The position numbers were made by a program, and so were the translations under genes. A DNA stretch of 64,000 nucleotides from Pithys albifrons albifrons (Eukaryota > Chordata > Aves > Passeriformes > Thamnophilidae), in assembly GCF_047495875.1 (NCBI RefSeq), contig NC_092460.1:10902520-10966519 (forward strand), read 5' to 3'. The notes beneath the pieces were generated by a model that was not told where the DNA came from, ran no database searches, and saw nothing but the letters and a program-made list of their open reading frames with translations. Each line of letters begins with the position of its first letter. The stretch's first letter is position 1. Below are positions 26,001-41,000 of this stretch, one piece after another.

Positions 26001-29000
26001 TTAGGCTTTTGCTTTCTTGTTAATAGTTGTGCCTTTCAATGGTGAAAGATCTGTTTATATTACAGCTTTTGGTTTTATTAAAAAGTTTTTCCCAGATTGC
26101 TAAAGAGTTGAGAGTTCAGCTAGTTACCTGTTTTGACCTGAGACCAGAATTTGATTATTCTGCACTTTTCATGAAACCAAAATGTGAAAAGCAAGACAGT
26201 AACTCTACTAACTTTTACATATTCAATTTGACTTGCAGGTTGGGAGATTGGCTGGATTAGAAGGGACTGGCCTTAAATCTGTATAATTTTTAGTACAGAT
26301 CAAAGCCACAACTATGGAGTTTAAGTGCCCATAACAACTGGGTTGGTTTATTTGTCACTGACACTTCGTTTCTGTGTCCCCACTGAAACTCTAGTTTCAA
26401 GTAATTTTTGAATTCCAATATTGCATGGGAAACCTTCTTTCAGGCCTAGTTGTCATATGCTAAAAGTCCTGTGGAATATAATGGGCTTTGTCATAAGCAA
26501 TGATAGATAAGAGTTAAATTTATAGTCAGGTTAGGTGATCGAAATGTACTGAATTATGCAGACAAAGTTGAGATGTATTTATCTGCATATTCCTGGGTGA
26601 ATCAAGGATTTTCTTCAGTGTCCACAATGGAAGCTGATTTTTATTTTTATTTGAGAAGAGAAACTATTTAATGTTTAAGTGCACATTGTAATAACCATTT
26701 ATTGAACAGTCAACAAGCACTGGAAGATGCTGAAATTCAGGTTAGGGTCAACAATAACCATGAGCATTTCTTCAATTATATAGGGAAAATTTTGTAGTTT
26801 GACTTTGGAAATATTGCCAGAAAAGTGCCAGATCCAAATGTTTAACCTCAAGATAAAATTAGAATGGCTTTAAAAGTGAAGGATTTCTGGGCTTTTTACT
26901 GGAGAAATTATTCTGGAACTTATTCAGATTTTTGCTAGTTGATGATTTATATTTTCTGCTGAGTGATATATCTTGAAGGACTTTATTAAAAGCAAGAATG
27001 TGTTGAGAGCTCTGGCTGTTATTCCATATTTGTGTACACCTCTTTATCTCTATATCTGCCTTCATTCTCAAAGTTTAGCAGCTTCGCACAAAACCCCTAA
27101 AAACATAAATGTAAGATGCAAACAGACTCCCTCTTTTCCTTGCTTTTCCTTTCAGTTCTGGTTGGTAATGCACTACTTGTCTGAGATGACAGAAGAACAA
27201 ACACTAGTAATGTACAGTGGGCATCCTCTGGGACTCTTCCCCAGCCATCACCGTGCTCCTCGTTTGGTCATTACTAATGGCATGGTAGGTATTATAATCT
27301 TGCTTTCCTTTTTCTCCTCTTCTGTTTAATTTTTCAAGTCTTGACTGAATTAAAATATGATTTATTATCCACATTTACAGAACATGCAGGAGAACTTGAG
27401 GCCCAAATTTTGCAGGATTTATTCCAGTACAGTTACTCTCATCTCACCTGTGCTGATCTGCAGCGATGGAGGGAAAAATCCTCTCATTATACAACTTCTG
27501 TTCTTACTGAACCTGAGTTGTACACATTCTTGACCAAAACAGTTCAGTTAGGCTCAGTTTGAAAGATTTAAAAGCCCTCAGTAAGCAAACAGAGGATTAT
27601 TAACCAGAGGCTCAGATATCTGGACTGCTTTGCTTGGAAGGCAAGCTGGACAAGTGAAAATACTGGTATATAGTCAGTCTTTTGAGCCTTTCAATATCTA
27701 TCTCCCTGCAGGCTGGTTTTTGCATGGCACACAGTGCCAGAAAGACTTAACATTTTTTTTAAATACTACAATGCATGAAATAAAACACCTGAATTACTTC
27801 TCTTGATTTTCAGTTTTTCTATCTGTGTGACCATAGTCAAAAACATGTGGGCTGTTAAAAAGATCTGCTTAAATCTCTAATTTGCTTATGTGGATTCTAT
27901 TTTCATGGTTTTCTTAGGTTATTCCCAACTATTCCTCCAGAGATGAATATGAGAAGATGTTTGCTTTGGGAGTAACAATGTAAGAAGATAACTCACTGTT
28001 AAAATAAGTCAAAATCTTGACTAAAATGTTATTCAGACATCAAGGAGTGGCTGGTTAAAATTTCTCATGCAGATGGATTTCAACTGTGCTGCATAAAGTC
28101 CTGATGCTGCAAAGCATTAATGCACACTTAAGTAGAATTACTTTGGAGTTTGAGTTATGTTCAGCCACATATATAAGGATGTAATTGAGGTCTGCTAGGA
28201 ATTATTATTAGGTTTATATGTGAGGCTTGGCTGAATGACAGACTGAAGCCTTAATCATAACCCACTTAAAGCACTGGCTAGTTCCACTTTGCAGAGATTG
28301 TTTTGCAATTTATGGAAAATATAAGTTATGAAACATTCTTTTAGGCTAAGAGAAACTTTGAAGTACAAAGTTATCTTTTTTAACGATTTTTTACATGCTC
28401 TTCTGTTGATGTAGTTGATGAGCACAGGATTATTCTTCTTTTGTGTACTATGGAGAGAATAAATTTTAACAGCTGGAGAGCTGTCCCACTTCTCTAGAGA
28501 TTTAGTAGGAATGTGAGCAATCATTTTGGTTTAACAACTTCAAATGCAACTATGTGTTTTAGAAGCACAAATGCCACTGAAAACCAATGGCATAAAGATG
28601 CCAATGAGTTGAAAAGGAGTATCCTTGTGTCTAGTCACTAAGCTAGAGGCCAAGACAGGCTTGCATTCATTTCTTGAGCCATGCATTTCTGAACAAAATT
28701 TAATGAGCTAAGCACTCCTCTGAAAACATGTTGGTGCATTGATAATGATAAAACTCCATAAAGATGTGAATTTGATGGTAGCAGACAAATCAAAACCCAG
28801 GGAGTTGTTGCTGTTATACTGAAAACACATATAGTCAGGTACAGAACTCATTCCAGCCTGAGTAATGTGTGGTCTCACTGTGTCCATTGCCATCTCCAGG
28901 TATGGTCAGATGACTGCAGGGAGCTACTGCTACATTGGGCCTCAGGGAATAGTGCATGGGACTGTGGTAAGAAACTGGGGAAACATCTATTTCTAGGTCT

Positions 29001-32000
29001 CTTTTGGAGGAGGCTTTCTCCCATGGTGGCTGGTGACTGGAGTGGGTGGGATTGCTGTCAGAGGATGCCCTGGCTACTAAAGAAATTCTCCCTGCCCATT
29101 CCTTAAAAAAATAGAAGTACAAATGGACCAAATGGGTTCTATAAAAGCTTTTTTGGTTGTTTTCTTTGCAGCCATCCTCAGTAAGTCTCTGTACCTCAAG
29201 AGCAGCATTATTGGGAAGCACTAATTATTCTATTTCATGGTGAGAGATATAAACATTACCAGGACAGGTGGTTTGACAACATCATTTTGTAACATGTTTC
29301 CTTCTTAAAAGATTGAAACTGTTTCATGGTGTCAGTGACCTCAGGGTTTCAGTCTGTTTGCAAAAGTGACAGAAAATCTTTAATTTAAGGGACTCTAAGG
29401 AAAATAGCTCCTGGTGATTGCTCTGTTTGCTGTGTGCAGCTCACAGTGCTCAATGCAGGCCGTCGCTACCTGAAGGCAGAAGACCTGTCCGGGAAGGTGT
29501 TTGTAACTTCTGGTCTCGGAGGGATGAGTGGGGCTCAAGCAAAGGCTGCCGTCATTGCTGGGTGTGTGGGGATCATTGCAGAGGTGAGAACAACGCTGTT
29601 TTCACTTTCTCTCCTTTCCTCCGTGTGCTGAATCAGAACCTGCACTCTTCTGATCTGACATGTTCCTCAAGTACCTGACAAACCAGACACAAAAGATACT
29701 CTTTTCTAAGATCTGTTTTTTTTTTCATTTCTGAGCATTTTTCACTGCTATTCCTCTCTCTATTCACTAACTCACTGGATCAGACTGCACAGATATGGAA
29801 TTAACAACTTATGATTGCTTCACAAATAATGCAGAATGATGCTGTCAGATGACCTCCCAGTGCCTGAACTACCCTCATTTCATGTGGAAAAATGTTAACC
29901 TTCCACAGACAATAACTGGGGAAAGCATATATGCTTGTATGTTTTGAGTTAAATACTTTTTCATATAAAAAAGTAACATTAGGTTGTCCCAATACCTGCC
30001 TTTTTCAGCTCTCATGCTCATCATAGGGTTCTGTTTTAACAACCATATGGAAGGATGGACTACAAAAACACTGCAAAAAGTTTCAAGAGATTGTTGCTCT
30101 GAAACGCTGTGAAAATGGTAGTGACTACCTTTAGTGATACTGACTATTGAGAAACAGTAAATATCCCCATGCATTTCTTTCCTCATGTCTGTATTTGAGT
30201 TCAATACGCTGGGAAAACATTGTTGGTGGAGCAGATACAGGACTGACCAAAATGCATTGAGGTCTCCTGAGTGTCTGCAGGTGATGGGATCTTGTTACTG
30301 CTCCAGAGCAAGGGGGATTTTTGAGAACTAAACTCCAGTCAGAACTGACTGCAGTGGGAGCTAAGCCTTCTCAGACAAAGTCATTTGTTGACGGTTACCT
30401 GGGAACACTGTTGTGGGCATGTCATGCTACAATAGAAAGGATAAAAGTATTGCAATCTGACCTATATAGTTACAATTAAACTTTAAAACATAATGGGTCA
30501 GACTGCGCAAACCTGACTGCTCTGCCCAGCTCAGATCTTGTTCATGGGAGGCTGAGGATTCATCTGCTTGACAACGGAGCAAAAGTGGTTTTGTTAGCAC
30601 ATGAGTTTTGTGCGTATTTGAGATCTCATCAGGTGCTCTCTGCAGATGAAATAAATTTGTTCAATTTACCATTGAATAAATTATTAATGAATAAATTATC
30701 TTTATTCAGACTTCTGTCATCATGATATTTCAAATGCTGGAATACAAAGGAAAGATTCCAGTGAATGCTGTTCACAGCAGTCCTTTGTCCTTTTCATCTC
30801 TACGGCTGCAGATGATTTTGTTCAGGAGACTGAATATTGCCTGTTTTTTATCTCCTGTGAGATGATCCTTTTCGGAAATGAGTCTCAGGAGCACATGTGG
30901 ATAACTATATATATGTACATATTATTTATTTAAGAAACTATTTATGCAAATGACATTGAATTGTGCAAGAGATATCATTTTGTCAGCCAGCGCTTCCGAA
31001 GCTCTGACAGAAAGGATTAATGGTGAAAGTCTTTTACCTCTTCTGTTTGACAGGAAGCAGATTGTAATTTTATGAAATAATTGCATGGAGGGCCAGACTG
31101 TCTCCTCAGAGCTGCACTGAGCTCTCTGGGGTTATGCTGAAGGCAGCATTAGGTCATCATCTTTATGCAATTCTTTTAAACTACTGAGATGCTGATGAAA
31201 AGTGAGCATACTTTTGAAAGTGTGTTTCAAGGGAAACTAGTTTTCTTGAGTGTGCTAGCAAATCTGTGAAGGACTAAGAATGCCAGAGAGGGCTAAAGTA
31301 AAATATGTAGGATGTAGTAACATTTAAATAGATGTGATCTGTGTTATGTGGGCATTTAAATGAACACAATTCCTGTAATTTCATACAGGACCACTTAATA
31401 TTTTTCCTCCTGTGCTGATTTAAATAACTCAAAAGAAGCTGTCCCCTATGGCACCTGACTTCATTGAATAATTCCATTGGCAGTGACACTGTTATTAGCA
31501 TAATCTGGGGGTTCGGAAGAATAGTCTTTAGTATTGATATGGAAAATGATGGAAGGTTTCTCATGCTAAGAATAATTGGGAAAGAAAAGGTTTCCTGGTG
31601 TTCAAGCAACTCGTCAATACAGAAATTTATTAATTTACATGTAAATAATTTCTTAATGAGAAAGAATTAAAATGACGGGGATGGATCATAGAGAAGTAAA
31701 AAATGCTTTAATGGAGTATTAGGAGATACTTAGGTTATGTGTTTTCATGCACACACTCCACACTGTTTAAATCTGTTGCTACCACAGAATATTGGCTTAA
31801 ATTAATTTTGCCACTTGCTTTAGGCCACTCATAGCTCATTACAGAAGTATTAATGAATCTGCAAGTTTGTATATTGTCACAGATTCCATATTAATGGCTC
31901 AAAGCCTCCAGTTTGTCCACCCATTTTTATTTTTATCCAGCTGTCTCTTAGGCACATACACGTGGGCAGACAAAATCTGAGCCCAGAAGAGAGTATGGAT

Positions 32001-35000
32001 TTGGGATTGAGCTTGTTTGGAGATTCAAATTTCAAACAAGAGGGAATTAAAGATATAGTTTTGTTTTGATCTGTGCTATATTTGGTGCCATTGGCCAGCT
32101 GGGACAAGAAAAAGTGTTATTCTTTTTCATATTTGGTTGAGATTTTCAACCAGCAGTCTAAGAACAAAAACAAGGGTTAATTTTATTCAGCAAAACCTTT
32201 ATTCAGCCTGACAGAAATGTCTATCTGAGCTGATCAAAGAAAAAATTTCCTTAATCAGTTAAAAATACAATTTCCACAGAAAATACCCAGATTTGAAATA
32301 TTAATTGGAAACTATTTGGCTTTCTAGCCAAACCATGGAAAGACAAAATAAGAATAATTAAAATTCACAGAAAAATATTACCTCTTGTACAATTTTAATG
32401 ATAAATTTTGGTTTGCAAAATATTTTGGACAGTGATGTATCAAGTCTATTTCTTTCTTCAAGCCTGCAGTAAGAGAGGACAGAAAATGTGAAGAACATCA
32501 GAGGTGAAAATTGAGTATTTGAACAATAATTATATACTTCAATCTTTATTATTTATAGGTATATGTATATCTCAAGGTAAGAGCAGGGCTATTACCTTTA
32601 CCATTTTGCTACTCTTTCTTTCAGGGTAATTTTAAAACTAAAGGTAAAAGTGATTACTACAGTTTTAAGGTCTCTGCTATTTCTCTTAGGTTGATGAAGC
32701 AGCACTTTTGAAACGTCACAAGCAGGGGTGGCTGATGGAAATCTCGAACAACCTGGACCATTGCATTGCTCGCCTTAGGTATGACTTGCAACATAATTCA
32801 GTGAGTTTATCTCTGCCTCCAAACCCTCACTTATCTTTCTGCCTTGTTCCATTTTAGTGCATGTATCAGAAGGGTTGAGGGACATCTCTTCTTATTCCAG
32901 GTCTGCTTTGGAATGTGAATCCACTTTCCCAAACTGCAGCAGTCAATATTAGTGACTACTAATATTCATAGGATTTTTATATGTTAAATGTGTCTTCATT
33001 CAATTTCATGAATATGCATAGAGTAATTACATCTAATGTTACACCTGCAGCATCACTCAGATTTTTTGGAATCAGTGATTAACAATTATGTAAATGTTGA
33101 AGGATCTGTTTTCTACATAAGTGTTGAGAACCACACATAGACTTTTTTACTGCGTTTGATTCTGTGTGTAATTTGTACATTGCAAGATGGAATGAGGTAC
33201 ATTTTATTTAACCAATCTTTTTATTCTATTCTAGAGAAGCAAGAAAGAATAAAATTGCCCTTAGTTTGGGTTACCATGGGAATGTGGTAGATCTATGGTA
33301 AGTAGTACATATGGATAATGGATGCTCTGTCTTGTTAGTCAATCTGGAATTAATTCCCAAACTTGGAAGAGACACTCAATGTAGTGCTGAGTACATTACT
33401 CTAGATGTTAATGAAAAGCTATCGTCAAAAGAGGGTTCTTCAGCCTTGTATTTCAGTTGCCAGTTGCCTCTAATGCTTCTCGTTTCCTTAGGGAACAAAA
33501 AATGGCTTACAAAAAGAAATTCTAAGAGTCTTCCTTGGAAGAAAGAAAAATTTTATCTATTTCCTTCTAACCTTTCACTCACTGGATTGCAAGAAAACGT
33601 CTTTGACTTCAGTGAATCACAGACTTGTTTGGGTTGGAAGGGACCTTAAATATCATCTAGATCCAAACCCCTGCCATGGATGGGGAACCTTCCATGAGAC
33701 CACGTTGACCAGGGTGCCATCCAGCCTGGTCTTCACCACCTCCAGGAATGGGAAGTCCACAGCCTACCTGGGCAACTTGTTCCAGTGTCTCATCACCCTT
33801 ATAGTGGAGTATTTCTTGTTAATATCTAATCTAAACCTTCCTTCCCTCAGCTTAAGATCATTCCCCCCTTGTTCTATCACTATATGCCCTCATGAGAAAT
33901 CCCTTTCCAGCCTTCTTATAATTCCCTTCTAGATACTGGAAGGCTGCTGTAAGTAAAGAGTAGAAATATTGGAGTATTGATTAAATAAAAACAATCAGAT
34001 GATGTATAGAAATTCTGGTGCTCTTGAGGTTTTATTCAGTGGTAAGTTTTGCTGTCACACAATATACCAAAAGCTAAGACTGATCAGTAAACTGGTAGGA
34101 CATACTGGTATTCAACTCATCTGTTAGCATTCCTGCACAGGTAAGTGTGAAGTATAAAAGTTGCACCCAAATCTTTGTCACCATCATTTCCCACCTCCTG
34201 ACTGCTAATGCAAAGGCTTAGCCTGCCAAGGGCATAATTTTACAAACAGCATTTTGGGATGGAAGAAATTCTCCTGAAAGGGGAGCCAGACTGTGAAATG
34301 ACAGCTTCCATTCAAACACTCCATTCACTGTCTTCCCCAGGGAGAGGTTAGTCTATGAGCTGGACAAAACAGGAGAGCTGCTGGTTGACCTGGGGTCTGA
34401 CCAAACTTCATGCCACAACCCATTCAATGGTGGGTACTACCCAGTACAACTTGGCTTTGAGGAAGCAAAGCAGCTCCTTTCCACCAACCCAGGGAAGTTC
34501 CGGACCCTGGTACAGGAGAGGTAAATGTTTTTGGCAATACATCTTTTTAACTCTTAAATTTAGTTGCTCTGCAAGTGATTGGTTCTCTATCTTTCTTTTG
34601 AGAAAATATCTCAGTTGATGACTTATGGGTTTATATCTGAATTTGTCTGGGGTCTTTCAGTTCCATCTGTTTCCTTCTACTCCCACGCCTTTAGTGAGTC
34701 CATAATATTGTTCTTTTTGATATTTTGTCAATCTCAAGAATAACTGTTTCCTTCTTTATTTCAGTCTGAAGAGGCATGTGGCTGCTATTAACAAACTATC
34801 TGATAAGGGCATGTTTTTTTGGGATTATGGCAATGCTTTTCTCTTGGAAGCTCAAAGGGCTGGTGAGTAGATCCTGGAGTTGTAGTTAGGAACATGAACA
34901 ATCCTGCATGTATCTTCCCACCTCTGTATGTTGGCAGGATAGGGTTGGCCAGTGTGCTATTCTAACTCTTCAGTCACTTTCTCTCTTGTTCTCTGAGACC

Positions 35001-38000
35001 CTGGCTGAGGTACAGCCTCCATGGGAACCTAGGTGCAATCTGGTTTTATGTTTTATGGTTTTCTACCTTCACCAAGTCACTGACTATTTAAATTCTTTTA
35101 TAGGTGCTGATGTTGAGAAAAAAGGAGCAAATAAAACAGAATTTCGATACCCTTCCTATGTTCAGCACATCATGGGGTATGTAGAGCAGAGTTTGGAATA
35201 TGCTCCCAAGTGCCCCGTGACTTCCTCTGTTAAGGGAGAGACATTAGTGCAAATTTGCAGTGCACTATGAATGTTCAAAAGGAGGCAACAGCAGTAGGAA
35301 AGTTGATCTCACAGGTGGTGTGTCAGAGTTAGTCTAGACTGAAACACTGACAAGTCAAAATTCCTTGCTCCTTTACATGAACAACTACTGCATGTTGTCC
35401 TTGTATGAATTTTCCTTAAGCAGCTGTACTCAGAAGAAAAGCCAGGTCACAGTCTAAATCTACAGGCAACTTCACTTGTAGGTGCTAAAAAACTACAGCT
35501 TGTCTTTTCAGTGCAGTAAAGCTCAATTCCAAATTATCAAAACCTATGCCTACACTGAAGTGAAAATAGTGTCTGAAAGAGGACACTCTTCTGCCCATGT
35601 CACCAGTCTCTTACCCAAGCTGTACATGGTACTTGTAGGAACAACTGAGCTCAGGAGATCTGTTGAGGGACTGGATTTATAACTCATTTTTCCTCTGACT
35701 CATGCTTAACTTGCCTATGCCATGTGAATAAGAGCTTGAACATAGAGTAAGGCACCAACCAGACTAGATCTCTTCTTCCAGACCTCAACTGAAGCGTGTC
35801 TCACTATTGTATGTAAACAATATGGGCAGTAAATGAGTCTGGACTCAGGCACTTGTTCAGATCCTACATTTGTCTGATAGTGTAGATGCACTCAGGGTTA
35901 GCCTGGGTTAAGGGCACAAAGACCAAGCAGCAGGGAGAGTATATATGATGAAACAGAAAAAAATTTGCAAGTCATCAGGTGATGTACTTGGTGGATTGAA
36001 ATGCCCAACATGACTATTGAAATTCTGGCCTGACTATTTTTATACACCAGTTTATGGCTGCATGAAACAACACTGTTTAATTTCTCAATTAACGGTCCTT
36101 GATGCTTCTGTTTGGATTAGTTCATTGAAAATGTTTCAAATTCTTCTGTCTTCAGCTAATGAAAGAAAAGCACTGCTAACAGCCAGGATAAATAAGGAAA
36201 GAATTTCAACTATCTCTTAATGAAACAAGTTCTATTCCCAGGGACATTTTTTCCCTGGGATTTGGGCCATTCCGCTGGGTTTGTACCTCAGGTGACCCAC
36301 AGGACCTTGCTACAACTGATTCCATTGCCATGTCTGTGCTGGAAGACTCTATACGTCAGGGAGGTAAGACATCATCCCATGCCCCATCACTGGGGCTGCT
36401 TTTGGGGACAAAAGGAAACTGAGAGTTGTGAAAGTTAGCTTTTGGCTGAAAATGTCGAAAGCAGACTCTTTCCTTTTCCTTGTGGACAGGAAACCTTGCT
36501 GTCCTCCAAAGTCCTGTAAGGAGTGTAACCAGTAGGTAAAACATAAAAACACCATAGATATTGATCCTAAAGTGCTTGTACAATTTTGGCTAAGAACCTT
36601 TATTTTAATTTGTTACAGATTTCCCTAAACTTTGTCACCTTGAAACTTTAAGGTAAACAGTATCTTTCATCAACAGGTCTCCAAGAATAATTTAAGGAGC
36701 CAAATTGTTTTGCCCCTGTCTCACAGGTGAATGAGGCATGGAAATCTAGGGAGGTTTTCAGGAGGTTAGGAAGGAAATCAATGGCAGAAACCCCAGGTTT
36801 CATGGGTGTGGTGCTCCATCCAGTGTAAATTTTCTGTGATTACAGTTCTAAGAGGTTTTGTAATTTGTTAATAAACTGACAACTATTTCCATTCACTGGT
36901 GGAATCACTTTGGAATACCTGGCTTTGTATGCTACTCTAAGATCCAGGAATTACACGGTCTTTCACTCTTTCACATCCCTGAAAGTGGAATTATTACTGT
37001 TTTTCCCTGCTTATGAATGGGAATTGAGATAAAGCTAATTTTGTGTCAGCAAACATTAATCCTGACCTCCCAGGCTGCAGTGGTCCTTTTCTTGGTCCAC
37101 CTTTACAATTACTGGGCAGCAACTCAAAGACTTGTCACTCTCCCTGCTGAAGCCCTCAGTTTTTTCATTTCCAGAGAACAGAACTTCATGCTTTTCAGAA
37201 TCAACAAAAGAATCCTTGAAATCTAAAAAATTCCTCAGGATCAAAAGGAAATGGATCACAGATCTAAAGTGTATTTTATTAGAAGGAGAGCATAACACTT
37301 TTTTCCCTGGTAATATTGAAATATTTGTTGCTTCTTTAGTGAAAGTCATCATTGAAATATGAATATAAGTGAAATTTTTGACTGCTCTCCTGTTTGCTGT
37401 GGAACAATTAACACTTTGATGATCCTGGGTGGTATTTCTGAAAAGGATTTACCATGTTCAGGTGTTTCTCATTTGGAACAAAACTACTATTTTCTTCCTA
37501 TAATGTAAGGCAAGTGTTCAGCCTCCTTTTCATCCCAAGAGGAGAGTTATTGATAGTGGGTTTGACCTTGCAAGGTCCATAGTTCTGTCTATTCTCCTAA
37601 TCTTTCCTTAGGAGTCATCTTCAAAAAATAGCACTGGAACATGAGTTGTGTTTAATGTAATGACCCAGAAGTGCTTACTCTGGTCTATGGATATTGAAAC
37701 TTTCATGTTTTTAAAACTGGTCCCTTGGCTTTATTGAAGGGAGGGTAAAATCCAATCCTACAGTGCTGGATCTGTCTTCAGAAATTTGCAGTAGTTTTTC
37801 TGCATGTACTGTAGCCCCGCAGAGATCCTCTCCCAGGACTGAGCTGATGCATGACCTTTAGATGGTTTGCATTGATAGACTGGGAAATGAGTCAGTTACT
37901 GTGTACACAACAACAGTATGGGAGTGTTTATATAGATGTAATGTAAAGCTGTGGAGAGAAGTCTCTTGCACGGACAAAAAACATTGAACTATTACTTTTA

Positions 38001-41000
38001 TATTCTTAATTTAAGTGGAAAATTACATTTAAAAAATCCCAACAGGTGAAAACAGGTGTAAGGGCAAGGCTATTATTTGATTTGTTGTTGAATTTGGCAG
38101 GACAATGGAAATTTGATTCAAAGAGAAAGGAAAACTGAAATTGGCCAGAAAATAAACAGCCATTCATACATAACATGTTCTTGAATCTTTTACTTGCTAT
38201 CCACTTTCTACAAGGCCTGATTTGGACTGAATTTCAGTGTCTGGATACCCTCACACACATCTAAAACCTGAACCTATCTTTGAAATTTATGAAAGAATCT
38301 GTTATGAAAATGGAGTGAAAACTCCACAGAGCTGAAGTCTGTTGCATTCCAAGTCTAAACTTCTGACCTGGCCTTGAGTCCAATGTTAACCATTCATCTC
38401 ATTTTGTGGTGGTGAATATTTTCACTTAGAACTATTTCACAGTTTGTGAGGTTTATGTTGTTTCATTTTCTGCTTCTACTTCTAAGGTTACCCGAGATTT
38501 TAAGATTCCCTTTGCATGAGAGATGCAGCACCAGTTATTGTGGTGTAATTTGAATTTACAATCTCTGTGATAATTTGAAGTTTGAGCTGATGCATAACGG
38601 TATAAATCTCCCAAGAGCAAAGAGACCCAGTCTCAGTTGTTTGGGACTATTTCTCTGAGTACACAGTACTTTCTAATGTCTTTTAAACTCTAAATAGGTA
38701 CAAGCACCTATGAAATACCATAAGCAACACAGTAACTTGCCTGACTTCAAAACACATTCCTGGTGTGATGGGGAGGTGGAAGCAGCAGTATAGCAAATGA
38801 GACACATGTAGTTACTCAAAATTAAGGTTATTCTAGAGAAAGCTATAATTATTTTTTTTTTCAGTTGCAGGAAGTAAGACTAAATAAAAGGGAGGATTCC
38901 TCACTTTCCCAGGGATAACTGATGAAATTGAACTTTGGACACACCACTATTTAGGAGAGGGAATGTGACTGTTTCTTGGAGCTGGCTGGGCAAGAGGCAG
39001 ATGTGCTGTATTGAGATAGCCACTATTCTGGTCTTGCCTCTTTTCTGGATATGTTCTGTCGAACTTAGACAGTCAGACGTTTTCCCTAAGTCTTTGCACT
39101 GTGAAGTATAAAATATGGTAAATACTTTCTGACATAGCTTATAAAAGTGATAGAAAGGATCCTGGTCTCAGGGGGTTTTTTGTTTTGCTTTGGTTTTGTT
39201 TTTGTTTTCCTTTTTTTTCTTTTTAAGAGTAACTCCTGTAAACTCTTTAAATATCTATAGTAACCTAAGTGAACACTACCCATTACCTTCTAGAGGCTGC
39301 TTCCTCAAAGCTTGTGAATGGCAGCACAATCCTATTAGGACAGCACCAGCAGATGTTTCATCTTTTACTCCCTGCAAAGTGAAGTGTTGACATGTTAATC
39401 CTCACAGCAGAGTTTAGAAGCTATCACTTGGAGCTAACCCCTAGTGCACTGACAGGTCTTTTTAGGATCATTAAAGCTCTCTGTATGAAAGGTCTGTCTC
39501 TGCAGGAATGAGCGTATTTTACATTTCCCTTTAACAACGTGTTTAACACAGTTTACATATGAGTATCTTACATCTTCCTCTTTCCTTTTTGGAGTTTTGT
39601 TCTGCATAACTGCCGAGGTACTGCCTAGTGGAAAGGCAGTAGTATAAACACTGCTCAATTTCAAGTTAGCAGTGTGCAGTTTCTGCAGTTTGACTTTTAA
39701 ACGTAAGTTGTGTGTACATTAAAATTCAACTTGAAAATGGCTAAAAGCTGGATTGTAATGGACAGTGTGTTATCTTGGCATCTGCAGAAAGGATTGGCTT
39801 GAAGTTTCAAAGCATGAACAAGTTGTTGTGGCTCAGCATATTGCCACACACCAGCTGAGCCCTGGTAGCTGGCCATGTCCTTCAGGGCAAGGTAATGTGA
39901 CACAGCTTAGCCCACAAGGGAAGAGTTTACAGGCAGTAACTTCTTCAGCCACTGCAACCTCATCTGAGCTGTAAAAGCTCCCTAAATTAGAACAATGCTT
40001 CTGTCCCAATCCATAGCCCCTCTCTTTTTTTTTGTTACTCACTACAAATGGTGCCATGCCTTTGGAAACAGAGCTGATTGTGCTGAGGTCACCATGTGTC
40101 TGATGGATATGTGTCACATTTTGCTGTCTCTTACTTCAAATATCTTTATTAAAACTCCTCTTTGGTTTGACTTACTGAGATAGAATGGCACAGACAGGAG
40201 AAGCTGGAGAATATAAACCCATTGTATATAGTTCTCTTCTTAAACAAGATATAAATATCTAAACAAGGTATAGAGTGGATTTACACATAGAGTAGCTGCT
40301 CCATAATATGCTATTCTGTGCAGTTTTTGTTCCATAGTAATGTGAGGCAACACACCTCAGTTCATAGGCTAAGAGACCTCAGTTTTATCTTGGCATGAAA
40401 ACCTTCACAAGGACCGCGTAGAATAGCTGCTGTGCTGTAAATCCATATCCCAGCATTGGTGTAACTTATTCTCAAGTATATGTTGCCAGCTGCTTCTGAG
40501 AATTTCTGCTCACTGTTGTAAAGGAGTTATTTACTACCTGGTGCAGGATTGGACTGTAGTCCAATGTTATGATGTTGATTAAGGTACTAATTTAGCAAAG
40601 GCCTGGAAATACATTGGCATTTAGTAGGCTGCAAGCCAGATGACTAAAAACTAATAGTACGTGTAACCCATACTTCAAGGTTAAATTTAGTTTGCTGAAG
40701 ATCCAAATGGGAGTTATAGTTCCATCTGTCTCCTTAGGGACATCTTGTACCTTTCTGTAAATATATAGTGCAGTTACTTCATCAGTTGTACAGAGGATTC
40801 TAGACAGCATTTCCTATATGCGTGCTTGTATCTAAGAGTAGAATGTGACTTCCTAGTGCTGCCAGATGAATTAAAGTAAATTTAGAGCACATTGCATTAA
40901 TTTTCAAACTCTATTTTTACTTGCTTTTTCTTGCAAGTGAGCACATCTGTGAAGCAGCAGTACCACGACAACATCCGCTGGATTCGGGAAGCTGGCAAGC

